Positions 28,444 to 37,888 of a stretch of 64,000 nucleotides of DNA are shown here, one piece after another. Under the pieces are notes generated by a model that saw only the letters and a program-made list of their open reading frames with translations, did no database searches and was not told where the DNA came from. A program made the translations under genes and the position numbers. The first letter of the stretch is position 1, and every line of letters starts with the position of its first letter. Origin of the DNA: Cryobacterium levicorallinum (GTDB lineage: Bacteria > Actinomycetota > Actinomycetes > Actinomycetales > Microbacteriaceae); the NCBI RefSeq assembly GCF_004402405.1, contig NZ_SOFE01000023.1:573703-637702 (forward strand). Reading direction: 5' to 3'.

Positions 28444-29133
28444 CTATCGCGAAAGACTGGCCCGCTTCTCTTTGACGGAGGATGCGTAGACGTCCACGTA
28501 CTCCTGCGTGCTCAGCTGCCGCAGCTCGTACATGAGCTCATCGGTGACGCTGCGCAGCACGAACCGGTCGCCCTCCATGCCCTCGAACCGGGAAAAATCG
28601 AGCGGTTTGCCGATCACGATTCCGATTCGGCGCACCCGGGGAATACGAGTTCCGGTGGGCATGGCCTTCTCGGTGTCGATCATGGCGACCGGAATGACCG
28701 TGACGCCCGACTCGAGCACCATGCGTGCCACACCGGTGCGTCCCCGATACAGGCGGGCGTCCGGGCTGCGGGTGCCCTCTGGGTAGATGCCGAGAATTCG
28801 GCCATCCCGCAGGACACGCAAGCCGGTATTGAGCGAATCTTCGGAGGCCTTGCCGCCGGAGCGGTCAATCGGCAGCTGCCCGGCCGCGGTCAAAAACTGC
28901 CGCGTTGCCCAGCCCTTGAGCCCCTTGCCGGTGAAATAGTCGCTTTTGGCCAGGAAAGCCACGCGGCGCGGCACGACGAGCGGCAGAAAAACCGAGTCGA
29001 TAAACGACAGGTGGTTGCTGGCCAGAATGACCGGGCCGGTCTTCGGAATGTGGTCCAGACCGATGATCCAGGGGCGAAACAGCGAGAGCAGCAGCGGGCC
29101 GATGACGATGTTCTTCATGATCCAATAGAACAT
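28444..29133 (-). CDS. 1-acyl-sn-glycerol-3-phosphate acyltransferase (PlsC-like)
   Basis: About 229 aa. Acyltransferase motif I NHLSFID (HX4D), motif III EGTRS and motif IV-like VIPVAMID are in place. It transfers a fatty acyl chain to lysophosphatidic acid or a related lipid during phospholipid synthesis. A hydrophobic N-terminus anchors it to the membrane. ATG 29133 has AAGGAG five bases upstream, better than GTG 29139. It lies upstream of aroG in the same direction, as acyltransferase genes do in related genomes. The true acceptor lipid is not known. Confidence 0.9.
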   Translation of the reverse strand: MFYWIMKNIVIGPLLLSLFRPWIIGLDHIPKTGPVILASNHLSFIDSVFLPLVVPRRVAFLAKSDYFTGKGLKGWATRQFLTAAGQLPIDRSGGKASEDSLNTGLRVLRDGRILGIYPEGTRSPDARLYRGRTGVARMVLESGVTVIPVAMIDTEKAMPTGTRIPRVRRIGIVIGKPLDFSRFEGMEGDRFVLRSVTDELMYELRQLSTQEYVDVYASSVKEKRASLSR

Positions 29134-29275
29134 TCGCACTCCTTCATCCTGCTGGGAAAGCTTAGTCCGCCTGCGCTATCCAAGCGGATGCCGCGCGCGG
29201 CCAGACCAGACCGGTCACCGCCGCGGTCTCCCACACCCGCGCGCCAGGCCTGCTGAGCGCCCGCTCGACGCCCAC

Positions 29276-30220
29276 TCAGCGCACGGCGTGCAGTCGGGCT
29301 AGGTCTGCCGCACCGACGACGCCGGCGTCGTTGACGAGCTGGGCGATGGCGAACTCGGCCTCCGGGTGATACCCGCGGGCCGGAAGGTGTTCGAGGTAGG
29401 CCGCCCGGATCGGCTCGAGGAGCAGCTCGCCGGCGGCGGCGACTCCCCCGCCGAACACGAAGACCTGCGGGTCGAGCACAGCGCCCAGACTCGCACAGCC
29501 TTGCCCGAGCGCGCCGCCGAGCTGGCGCAGCGCCGCGAGGGCTCCACCGTCGCCGTCCTGAATTAGCCGTCCGACCTCTTTTCCGGTGAGTTTGCCGCGC
29601 CGCTCGCGGGCAGCAGCCAAACCGAGGCCGATGCCTCCGGCATCCGCAAAATCATTGGCGATGCGCAGCAGTGCCCGGCCGGAGCCGTACTGCTCGAGGC
29701 AACCGTGAGCGCCACAGCCGCAGGCCAAACCGTCGGGAACGACGCGCAGGTGGCCGAGTTCAGCGCCCGCGCCGAATCCACCGCGAAACAGTGCGTTGTT
29801 GGTCACGATCGCACCGCCCACCCCTGTGCCGATCGTGAGGGTGACCATGTCGGTGTAGGCGCGTCCGGCGCCGAAGCGAAATTCGGCCCAGCCGGCGGCA
29901 TTGGCGTCGTTCTCGATGATGATGGGCAGGTCCAGGCGCGCCTCGAGCTTGTCGCGGAACGGTTCGTTACGCCAACTGATGTTCGGCGCGTAATACACGG
30001 TCGACTGGGCAGAATCGATGAACCCGGCCGCTGCAACACCGGCAGCGACGATGTTCTCGCCCTCGGACAGGCTCTGAATCATGGCCACGACGGCGTCTTC
30101 AATTTCGCGCGGGTTGCCGGGGGTGGTCGGCGTGCGCTCAGAGCGGATGATCGTGCCCGCTTCGTCGACGAGCGCTCCGGCGATCTTGGTGCCCCCGATA
30201 TCGATACCTATGGCGTGCAC
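29276..30220 (-). CDS. ROK-family glucokinase
   Basis: 314 aa. The ATP-binding start IGIDIGGTKIAGALVDEAG, the ROK zinc motif CGCGAHGCLE (about 165-175) and the sugar-binding ENDANAAGWAE with its catalytic Asp in NDAN are visible. It likely phosphorylates glucose with ATP or polyphosphate; another hexose or N-acetylhexosamine cannot be excluded. Start GTG 30220 with AAAGGTG upstream. It is divergent from the acyl-CoA synthetase gene over 174 bp holding both promoters. The 142 bp between it and plsC hold no gene that I can see. Confidence 0.9.
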   Translation of the reverse strand: MHAIGIDIGGTKIAGALVDEAGTIIRSERTPTTPGNPREIEDAVVAMIQSLSEGENIVAAGVAAAGFIDSAQSTVYYAPNISWRNEPFRDKLEARLDLPIIIENDANAAGWAEFRFGAGRAYTDMVTLTIGTGVGGAIVTNNALFRGGFGAGAELGHLRVVPDGLACGCGAHGCLEQYGSGRALLRIANDFADAGGIGLGLAAARERRGKLTGKEVGRLIQDGDGGALAALRQLGGALGQGCASLGAVLDPQVFVFGGGVAAAGELLLEPIRAAYLEHLPARGYHPEAEFAIAQLVNDAGVVGAADLARLHAVR

Positions 30221-30394
30221 GGGGCACCTTTCGTTTGGGGCATTCGGGAAGCGGTGCCTGTCAGCCGGACGGCTGTGCAGGACACCCTCTAGAGTGTAGT
30301 AAACCAGTTTGCCGCTGGACGAAACACCCGCTCACCCTAAGAATTCTTAGGCGCTGGGCAGTTGGCACGTTCAGCCGGTACCAAAGGAGTTGCC

Positions 30395-32227
30395 GTGAAA
30401 CAGTTTGATATGCCCGCCGTTGTTCCCGCCGATCCTGGCGCCAACATCACCGACCTCCTGATGGACCGCCTCGCTGCGACTCCAGACCTCGTTCTGTTCT
30501 CTCTGCCGCGAAACGGCCAGTGGCTTCCCGTCACCACGAAGGAATTCCACGCCCAGGTCGTCGCGCTGGCCAAGGGCCTCGTCGCCGCCGGCATTGAGCC
30601 AGGTGACAAGATTGGATTGATCTGCAAGACGCGCTACGAGTGGACCCTGATCGACTTCGCGGTCTGGTTTGCCGGGGCGATTCTGGTTCCGGTCTACGAG
30701 ACCAGCTCCCCCAGCCAGGTGCAGTGGAACCTCAGCGACTCGGGCGCCACGTCCGTCATCGTCGAGACCGCCGATCATTTCGCCCGATTCGATGAAGTTC
30801 ATCCAGAACTCGCCTCCATTGGTTCCGTGTGGCAGATCGATCTCGGGGACCTCGACAAGCTCGTAGCCGGTGGCGTTGACATCACCGACGCCGAAATCGA
30901 ACGCCGCCGCAACCTCGCTGTCGGCGATGACATGGCCACCCTGATCTACACGTCCGGTTCGACCGGCAAGCCCAAGGGCTGCGTGCTCACCCACGCGAAC
31001 TTCCTCGAGACCAGCCGCAATGCAGCGGTCGCACTCAAAGAGGTGTTGGTGCACCCGGAGGGCGCCTCAACCCTCCTCTTCATCACGACCGCCCACGTCT
31101 TCGCGCGCTTCATTTCGGTGCTGTGCGTGCACGCCGGGGTGCGCGTGGGGCACCAGGCCGACACCAAAACCCTCCTGGCGGCGCTGGGCAGCTTTCAACC
31201 GACCTTTCTGCTCGCCGTGCCGCGGGTGTTTGAAAAGGTCTACAACTCGGCCCAGCAGAAGGCCGTGGCCGGTGGAAAAGGCAAGATCTTCGATTCCGCA
31301 GCCCACGTCGCGGTCGAGCATTCCAAGCTCGTACAGGCGGGAACGTCGATTCCGCTCGGCATGAAGATCAAGTTCGCCCTGTTCGACAAGCTGGTCTACA
31401 GCAAGCTGCGCGCTGCCATGGGCGGAAAGGTCGTCTGGGCGGTCTCCGGCTCGGCCCCGCTCGGCGCCCACCTCGGCCACTTCTTCAAGAGCCTCGGCAT
31501 CGTCATTCTCGAGGGTTACGGCCTGACCGAAACGACCGCCCCCGCCAACGTTGGCCTGGCCACTCAGGCCAAAATCGGCACGGTCGGACCGCCACTGCCC
31601 GGCGTTTCAGTGCGCGTCATGGACGACGGTGAGATCGAAGTCAAGGGCGTCAACGTCTTCAAGGAATACTGGAAGAACCCGCAGGCCACGGCAGACACCT
31701 TCGACGACGGCTGGCTCAAAACGGGCGACATCGGCGACTTCGACGCTGACGGCTTTCTCACCATAACCGGGCGCAAGAAGGAGATCATCGTCACGGCCGG
31801 CGGCAAGAACGTCGCTCCGGCCGCCCTCGAAGACCCGATCCGGGCGAACCCGTTGGTCGGACAGGTGATCGTCGTCGGTGACCAGAAGCCCTTCATCGGA
31901 GCGCTCATCACCCTCGACCCCGACATGCTGCCGGTCTGGCTGAACAACCATCAAGAGGATGCCGGAATGACGCTGGAACAGGCATCCGTCAATAAAACCG
32001 TGCTCGCCGAAATTCAGCGCGCGGTCGACCATGCCAATGAGGGTGTGTCGCGGGCGGAATCGATTCGCAAGTTCACGCTGCTTTCGGTCGAGCTCACCGA
32101 GGACAGCGGGCACCTGACGCCGAAGATGAGCATCAAACGCAACATCATTCTGCGCGACTTCGCTCAGGAGATCGACACGATGTATTCGAACGCGCCGGTG
32201 ACTGAAGGGATCTCGCTGCGGGAGTAG
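30395..32227 (+). CDS. Long-chain fatty acyl-CoA synthetase (AMP-forming)
   Basis: About 610 aa from GTG 30395, chosen because AAAGGAG sits five bases before it. The AMP-binding P-loop IYTSGSTGKPKGCVLTH is near residue 195, GYGLTETTA near 375, and the C-terminal DGWLKTGDIG and GRKKEIIVTAGGKNV complete the adenylation motifs. It activates fatty acids to acyl-CoA for lipid synthesis or beta-oxidation; the length preference is not visible. Similar to the FadD15-type synthetases of mycobacteria. It is monocistronic. Confidence 0.92.
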   Translation: MKQFDMPAVVPADPGANITDLLMDRLAATPDLVLFSLPRNGQWLPVTTKEFHAQVVALAKGLVAAGIEPGDKIGLICKTRYEWTLIDFAVWFAGAILVPVYETSSPSQVQWNLSDSGATSVIVETADHFARFDEVHPELASIGSVWQIDLGDLDKLVAGGVDITDAEIERRRNLAVGDDMATLIYTSGSTGKPKGCVLTHANFLETSRNAAVALKEVLVHPEGASTLLFITTAHVFARFISVLCVHAGVRVGHQADTKTLLAALGSFQPTFLLAVPRVFEKVYNSAQQKAVAGGKGKIFDSAAHVAVEHSKLVQAGTSIPLGMKIKFALFDKLVYSKLRAAMGGKVVWAVSGSAPLGAHLGHFFKSLGIVILEGYGLTETTAPANVGLATQAKIGTVGPPLPGVSVRVMDDGEIEVKGVNVFKEYWKNPQATADTFDDGWLKTGDIGDFDADGFLTITGRKKEIIVTAGGKNVAPAALEDPIRANPLVGQVIVVGDQKPFIGALITLDPDMLPVWLNNHQEDAGMTLEQASVNKTVLAEIQRAVDHANEGVSRAESIRKFTLLSVELTEDSGHLTPKMSIKRNIILRDFAQEIDTMYSNAPVTEGISLRE

Positions 32228-32352
32228 GGCGAGCTTGGGCCCGGTCCGCGTGGGTCGGGCTCAGTGCGGTTTCTGGCGGGTCGGGCCCGGGAAAGCCCTC
32301 CGCTCCTCGCTCAAACCTTGAACTCGCAACCCCGCCGAACATTTCCCCGTTC

Positions 32353-32388
32353 CCTCATGTCACGCGGCATGAGGCTTCGCCCATGCCG
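32353..32388. other. Two overlapping, mutually exclusive inverted repeats
   Basis: CCTCATG (32353-32359) pairs with CATGAGG (32368-32374), while CGGCATG (32366-32372) pairs with CATGCCG (32382-32388). Both hairpins use the same middle segment, so only one can form at a time. They lie in the 209 bp between the convergent acyl-CoA synthetase and def genes, and could act as a bidirectional end of transcription. Confidence 0.5.
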
Positions 32389-32436
32389 GGTCAGCGCCGA
32401 GCGTTCACGCTCCGGTCAGTACGCGGGGGTGCGGGG

Positions 32437-32928
32437 CTAGAACCAGCTGGACTCGCGGATTTCCCTCATCGCGGCTCGCCGGTTTTCCTTGTCGAGACGG
32501 TCGATGTAGAGAAAGCCATCGAGGTGATCGGTCTCGTGCTGCAGCGCCTGGGCCATAATTCCGGTGCCGGAGAGCTCGACCGGGTTATTGTCGAGGTCGA
32601 TTCCGGTCACCCGGGCGAAGGGGTAGCGCTTGGTGGGGTACCAGAGACCCGGAACGGACAGGCAGCCCTCGTCCACCAAGTCGGGTTCGCCGGAGAGTTC
32701 GACGACGGTGGGGTTGAGGATGTAGCCGATGTCGCCGTCGACGTTGTAGCTGAAGGCGCGCAGGTTGACACCGATCTGGGAGGCGGCGACGCCCGCCCGG
32801 CCGGGTAGGCGCACGCTGTCGACCAGGTCGCGCACGAGGCCGCGAACGCGGTCGTCGATTCCGTCGATGGGGTCGGAGACGGTCTTCAGCACCGGATCCC
32901 CGAAGAGACGGATCTGACGTTCGGGCAC
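32437..32928 (-). CDS. def: Peptide deformylase
   Basis: 163 aa iron/zinc enzyme that removes the formyl group from new proteins. Motif 1 reads GVAASQIG where the classic form is GxGLAAPQ; motif 2 EGCLSVPG supplies the metal Cys and motif 3 QHETDHLDG the two His and catalytic Glu. The motif 1 variant is a feature of some actinobacterial copies; the active site looks complete. Start GTG 32928 with AGGAG seven bases upstream. A second def gene may exist elsewhere. Confidence 0.93.
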   Translation of the reverse strand: MPERQIRLFGDPVLKTVSDPIDGIDDRVRGLVRDLVDSVRLPGRAGVAASQIGVNLRAFSYNVDGDIGYILNPTVVELSGEPDLVDEGCLSVPGLWYPTKRYPFARVTGIDLDNNPVELSGTGIMAQALQHETDHLDGFLYIDRLDKENRRAAMREIRESSWF

Positions 32929-33021
32929 GGGGACACTCCTCGGGGTGAGCGGATGAGGCAGATTGAGCAGGAGGGCACGACTGGTTCAAGCGGATTCAGC
33001 GTATCCCCTGGGCGGGTCGGG

Positions 33022-34371
33022 TTAGGCGCTGCGGTCGGCAGGGAGACCCTCGACGACGAGCTCCGCCAGGGTGCGCGCAGCCAGCCGAGTGATCGGCCTG
33101 AGGTCCTTGTAGGACACGACGCTGCCGGCGGCGAGCTGGGGGTCATAGGGAATGCGCACGATTTCTCGCACCCGCGAGCGGAAGTGCGACTCGATCTCTT
33201 CGAGGCGCACCAGGTTGGTGCCCTGCGTGGCCGTGTTGAGCGCGACGATCGCGTTGCGTACGAGGTCGCCGTAGCCGTTCGCTTCGAGCCAGGTCAGGGT
33301 CTCGGAGGCCAAACGCGCCTCGTCGACGCTTCCTCCGGAGACGATGACGATTGAGTCGGCCCGCTGTAGGGTGGCGCGCATGACCGAGTGCACAATGCCG
33401 GTGCCGCAGTCGGTGAGGGCGATCGAGTAGTAACGCGCGGCCAGGTCGGCGACGACGTTGTAGTCGTTCTCATCGAAGGCTTCGGAGAGCAGCGGGTCGG
33501 TGTCCGAAGCAAGAATGTCGAGGCGGGTTTCATCGCGCGAGACGAGCGTGGAGAAATCGGTGAAGTTGCCGATCGATGCGGCCTTCGAGACGACATCGCG
33601 CACGGTCGAGCGGGTCTGCTTGCTCACGCGTTCGGAGAGCGTTCCGCGGTCGGGGTTGGCGTCGATCGCGATGATGCGGTCGTCTCGAGCGTCGGCCAGC
33701 GCCATGCCGAGCAGCGTCGTGACGGTGGTCTTGCCGACGCCGCCCTTGCGGGTGAGGATCGGCACGAACCGGGTGCCGCCTTCGAACTTGCGACGAATGC
33801 GCTCATCCATCTCCTTGTAGGCGCGCACCTTGGGCGAGTCGCCGAGATTGACCAGGTGCAGCGAGAGCGCGTAGATGAATTCCGGCCAGGCGCCCTGCGG
33901 CGCCTTGCGGGTCTTGCGGTTCACAGTGAGCAGGCGATCCGAGGTCAGCATGGCCGCCGACTCGGGGGCTGAGCTGTTTTCGGAGCGGATGCGATCGCGC
34001 CGAACCGACGCTGCGGCATCCGTTCTGGAAAGCGATTCGATGGCGGAACTGGCGCCAGCCGCCCTGGCCGGGGCCGGCGTGTTGATTTCGACGGTGTGGG
34101 TGGCCGGGGTCGGCAGGGCGCGGGTGTTTTCGACGGAGGTGCTCAGTCCCCCCGCGGCGACGGCCCGCCGCGGAGCGGCGGGCACGTCGATGGGAACGCT
34201 CAAACTCTCGGGCAGGGAGGCTGCGAGGTTGTCGATCGTGTGCGGTGGCAGCTCGCTGTGGTATTCCGCACCGCGGTCATCGGTACCGCGATGCTCGTCC
34301 CGGGTTCGTTTGGCGGTGGCCGACACGGGGCGCGCGGGCGCACTCTGGTCGTCAGTACGTTTGTCTGGCAC
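33022..34371 (-). CDS. MinD/ParA-type ATPase with long disordered N-terminus
   Basis: 449 aa. Residues 1-185 are low in complexity and rich in Arg, Ala, Ser and Pro. The ATPase domain (about 200-449) has the deviant Walker A motif KGGVGKTT and the Walker A' region IAIDANPDRG. Similar proteins with long N-termini are found in actinobacteria near secretion or polar-growth genes, but their role is not settled. It could place a complex at the membrane or the pole. Here it lies between def and pyc with no partner that would fix the function. Start GTG 34371 with GAGGA upstream. Confidence 0.8.
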   Translation of the reverse strand: MPDKRTDDQSAPARPVSATAKRTRDEHRGTDDRGAEYHSELPPHTIDNLAASLPESLSVPIDVPAAPRRAVAAGGLSTSVENTRALPTPATHTVEINTPAPARAAGASSAIESLSRTDAAASVRRDRIRSENSSAPESAAMLTSDRLLTVNRKTRKAPQGAWPEFIYALSLHLVNLGDSPKVRAYKEMDERIRRKFEGGTRFVPILTRKGGVGKTTVTTLLGMALADARDDRIIAIDANPDRGTLSERVSKQTRSTVRDVVSKAASIGNFTDFSTLVSRDETRLDILASDTDPLLSEAFDENDYNVVADLAARYYSIALTDCGTGIVHSVMRATLQRADSIVIVSGGSVDEARLASETLTWLEANGYGDLVRNAIVALNTATQGTNLVRLEEIESHFRSRVREIVRIPYDPQLAAGSVVSYKDLRPITRLAARTLAELVVEGLPADRSA

Positions 34372-34406
34372 GGCACATCCTCAACTGATCGATAACGGCC
34401 CTAATC

Positions 34407-37400
34407 TTAGCGTGGACACACCACCACGAGCAGATCGCCGGCATCGACCTGCTGGGTGAGCGGGATGGCGACCCGCTCGATGGTTCCGGCGATCGGCGAG
34501 GTGATCGCGGCTTCCATTTTCATGGCTTCGATCGACGCGACGCTCTGGCCGGCTTCGACCTGGGCGCCTTCTTCGATCTGCAGGGTGACCACGCCGGAGA
34601 AGGGCGCGGCGATCTGGCCGGGCTGGTTGGCATCCGCTTTCTCAGCGATTTTAGTCTGCACCGTAATGCTGGTGTCGCGCACGAAGACGGGGCGCAGCTG
34701 GCCGTTGAGGATGGTCATGACGGTGCGCATGCCCTTCTCGTCGGCTTCACCGATGGCTTCGAGGCCGACGTAGAGGCGAACGCCCTTTTCAATCTCGACG
34801 GCGTGTTCCTGGCCCTGATGCAGGCCGTAGAGGTAATCGAGCGTGTCGATGACCGAGAGGTCACCGTAGGTCTCCTTGACCTGTTCGAACTGGCGGGTCG
34901 GCGCCGGGAACAGCAGTTGGTTGAGCATCGAGCGACGTTCGGCGCTCGTGGCTTCGAGCGCGGCGCGCTCCCCCGCGGTGATCTCGGTGACGCCGACGCG
35001 CACGTTGCGTCCAGCGAGCACCTTGGTACGGAAGGGCTCCGGCCAGCCGCCGGGCAGCTCGCCGAGTTCGCCGGCCATGAATCCGATCACGGAGTCCGGC
35101 ACATCGTACTTGTCCGGGTTTTGCTCGAAGTCGGCCGGGTCGGCCTTCACCGCGGCGAGATAGAGGGCGAGGTCACCGACGACCTTCGACGACGGGGTGA
35201 CCTTGGGCACCCGGCCGAGGATGGTGTTCGCGGCGGTGTACATGTCTTCGATCAGTTCGAAGTGGTCGGCCAGGCCGAGGGCAACGGCCTGGGTGCGCAG
35301 GTTCGACAGCTGCCCGCCCGGAATTTCATGCGAGTATACCCGGCCGGTCGGGGCGGACAGGCCCGATTCGAACGGGCGGTACAGGGTGCGCACGGCTTCC
35401 CAGTACGGCTCGAGGTCGGTCGTGGCCTTGAGCGAAATGCCGGTGTCGCGTTCGGTATGGGCGAGGGCGGCGACGAGAGAGGATGCCGACGGCTGGCTGG
35501 TCGTGCCGGCCATCGGAGCGGATGCCACGTCCACGGCGTCCGCACCGGCTCGCGCCGCGGCGAGCAGCGTCGCGAGCTGGCCGCCCGGGGTGTCATGGGT
35601 GTGCACGTGCACGGGCAGGTCGAACCGTTCACGGAACGCGCTAACGAGCTTCTCGGCGGCGCTCGGACGGAGCAGCCCGGCCATGTCCTTGATGCCGATC
35701 ACGTGCGCGCCGCTGGCGACGATCTGCTCGGCCAGGCGCAGGTAGTAGTCGAGGGTGTAGAGATTCTCGGCCGGGTCGAGCAGATCGCCGGTGTAGCAGA
35801 CGGCGACCTCGGCCAGGGCGGTACCGGTGTTCAGCACCGCGTCGATCGCCGGACGCATCTGCGACACGTCGTTGAGGGCGTCGAAGATGCGGAAGATGTC
35901 CACACCGGTGGCGGTGGCCTCCCGCACGAACGCGTCGGTCACCTCCGTCGGATACGGGGTGTAGCCGACGGTGTTGCGGCCGCGCAGAAGCATCTGCAGG
36001 TTAATGTTCGGCAGGGCTTCGCGCAGGCTCGCAAGGCGTTCCCACGGGTCCTCGCCAAGAAAACGCAGTGCCACGTCGTAGGTGGCACCGCCCCACGCTT
36101 CGACCGACAGCAACTGCGGCGTCAGCCGGGCCACATACGGGGCGACAGCGACGAGGTCCTTGGTGCGCACCCGCGTCGCGAGCAGCGACTGGTGGGCATC
36201 CCGGAACGTCGTGTCGGTGACAGCGAGTGCGGTCTGGCCACGCAGGTCGGCGGCGAACTTGGTTGGGCCGAGCAGCTGCAGCTTCTGGCGTGAGCCGTCC
36301 GGGGCCGGCTGCGTGATGTCGAGCTGTGGCAGTTTGTCGCGCGGGTGCACCGTGGTGGGCGGCGCGCCGTTGGGTTGATTGACGGTGACGTCGGCCAGCC
36401 AATTGAGAATCTTGGTGCCGCGGTCCTTGGACTCCCGGCCGCGCAGCAGCTCCGGACGCTCGTCAATGAACGAGGTGCTCAGGTCACCGGCGGCGAAGTC
36501 GGGGTCGTCGAGCACGGCCTGCAGGAACGAAATATTGGTGGAGACGCCCCGAATGCGGAACTCCGCGAGCGCGCGCTTGGACCGCACGACGGCGGCGGCG
36601 TAGTCGCGGCCGCGGCAGGTGAGCTTGGCGAGCATCGAGTCGAAGTGTGGGCTGATCTGGGCGCCCGGGTTGATCGTGCCACCGTCCAAGCGGATGCCGG
36701 CGCCACCGGGAGAGCGATAGGTGGTGATCTTGCCGGTGTCGGGTCGGAACCCGGCGGCGGGGTCTTCGGTGGTGATGCGGCACTGCAGGGCGGCACCGCG
36801 CAGACGGATCTCGCCCTGGGTCAGGCCGATCTCTTCGAGGGTCTCCCCCGCCGCGATGCGGATCTGCGCCTGCACCAGGTCAACATCGGTGACCTCCTCG
36901 GTGACGGTGTGTTCCACCTGGATGCGCGGGTTCATCTCGATGAACACGTGCTGCCCAGCGCGTTCGCCGACGGTGTCGAGCAGAAACTCGACCGTGCCGG
37001 CGTTGACGTAGCCGATCGAGCGGGCGAACTTGATCGCGTCGGCGTAGAGCTGCACCCGAATCTCATCGCTCAGGTTCGGCGCCGGAGCGATCTCGATGAC
37101 CTTCTGGTGCCGACGCTGCACCGAGCAGTCGCGTTCGAACAGGTGCACCGTCTCGCCGGACGCATCCGCCAAAATCTGCACCTCGATGTGCCGGGGCCGA
37201 AGCACCGCAGCTTCAAGGAACATCGTGGCGTCGCCGAAAGCGCTGTTGGCCTCACGCATGGCCTCTTCGAGCGCTCCACGCAGCTCGCTCTTCTTAGCAA
37301 CGCGACGCATGCCACGCCCGCCACCACCGGCGACGGCCTTGGCGAAGATGGGAAAACCGATCTCGTCGGCCTGGCTGATCAGCAGCTCAACATCGGTCGA

Positions 37401-37811
37401 CGGCTGCGTCGACTTCAGCACGGGAACGCCGGCCGCTATGGCGTGCTCCTTCGCGGTGACCTTGTTGCCGGCCATTTCGAGCACGTCGGCGCCCGGGCCG
37501 ATGAACGTAATGCCGGCAGCGGCGGCCGCATCGGCCAGCTCGGGGTTCTCCGACAGAAAACCGTAGCCGGGGTAGATGGCGTCGGCGCCGCATTCCTTCG
37601 CCACGCGGATGATTTCACTCACGTCGAGATACGCGCGAACCGGATGCCCGGCCTCGCCGATCTGATACGCCTCATCCGCTTTTAAGCGGTGCAAAGAATT
37701 CCGATCCTCAAACGGAAACACAGCCACGGTCTTGGCTCCGAGCTCGTACGCCGCGCGCATGGCACGGATCGCAATCTCTCCGCGGTTGGCAACAAGGATT
37801 TTCTCAAACAT
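34407..37811 (-). CDS. pyc: Pyruvate carboxylase
   Basis: About 1134 aa, full length for the single-chain enzyme. Biotin carboxylase domain (about 1-450; ATP loop GGGGRGMRRV), carboxyltransferase domain (about 530-830; TTFRDAHQSLLATR, metal site HVHTHDTPGG), and the C-terminal biotinyl domain with IEAMKMEA carrying the biotin lysine. It refills oxaloacetate from pyruvate, ATP and bicarbonate. ATG 37811 (MFEKILVANRGE) has AAAGG six bases upstream; the frame runs open for 18 more codons. It is divergent from parA over 77 bp. Confidence 0.97.
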   Translation of the reverse strand: MFEKILVANRGEIAIRAMRAAYELGAKTVAVFPFEDRNSLHRLKADEAYQIGEAGHPVRAYLDVSEIIRVAKECGADAIYPGYGFLSENPELADAAAAAGITFIGPGADVLEMAGNKVTAKEHAIAAGVPVLKSTQPSTDVELLISQADEIGFPIFAKAVAGGGGRGMRRVAKKSELRGALEEAMREANSAFGDATMFLEAAVLRPRHIEVQILADASGETVHLFERDCSVQRRHQKVIEIAPAPNLSDEIRVQLYADAIKFARSIGYVNAGTVEFLLDTVGERAGQHVFIEMNPRIQVEHTVTEEVTDVDLVQAQIRIAAGETLEEIGLTQGEIRLRGAALQCRITTEDPAAGFRPDTGKITTYRSPGGAGIRLDGGTINPGAQISPHFDSMLAKLTCRGRDYAAAVVRSKRALAEFRIRGVSTNISFLQAVLDDPDFAAGDLSTSFIDERPELLRGRESKDRGTKILNWLADVTVNQPNGAPPTTVHPRDKLPQLDITQPAPDGSRQKLQLLGPTKFAADLRGQTALAVTDTTFRDAHQSLLATRVRTKDLVAVAPYVARLTPQLLSVEAWGGATYDVALRFLGEDPWERLASLREALPNINLQMLLRGRNTVGYTPYPTEVTDAFVREATATGVDIFRIFDALNDVSQMRPAIDAVLNTGTALAEVAVCYTGDLLDPAENLYTLDYYLRLAEQIVASGAHVIGIKDMAGLLRPSAAEKLVSAFRERFDLPVHVHTHDTPGGQLATLLAAARAGADAVDVASAPMAGTTSQPSASSLVAALAHTERDTGISLKATTDLEPYWEAVRTLYRPFESGLSAPTGRVYSHEIPGGQLSNLRTQAVALGLADHFELIEDMYTAANTILGRVPKVTPSSKVVGDLALYLAAVKADPADFEQNPDKYDVPDSVIGFMAGELGELPGGWPEPFRTKVLAGRNVRVGVTEITAGERAALEATSAERRSMLNQLLFPAPTRQFEQVKETYGDLSVIDTLDYLYGLHQGQEHAVEIEKGVRLYVGLEAIGEADEKGMRTVMTILNGQLRPVFVRDTSITVQTKIAEKADANQPGQIAAPFSGVVTLQIEEGAQVEAGQSVASIEAMKMEAAITSPIAGTIERVAIPLTQQVDAGDLLVVVCPR

Positions 37812-37848
37812 GCAAGCCTTTCGAGGGCAGCCGGGCGCACAGCTAACG

Positions 37849-37863
37849 GTTAGGTTCTCTAAC
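37849..37863. promoter_or_regulatory. GTTAG/CTAAC half-sites between pyc and parA
   Basis: Perfect inverted repeat GTTAG-GTTCT-CTAAC, with a third half-site just before it (CTAAC at 37843-37847, forming CTAAC-G-GTTAG). It lies in the short divergent promoter region of pyc and parA, and may bind a regulator of either gene. Confidence 0.4.
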
Positions 37864-37888
37864 ACTAGTGAAGGTAACCTTGCTACTC

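Noticed and set aside
34803..36293. Long open frame (496 codons) on the plus strand opposite pyc
   Set aside because: The minus strand encodes conserved pyruvate carboxylase here. High GC at third codon positions leaves long antisense frames open. The same holds for 579-1751, 51500-53269 and 61443-62828.
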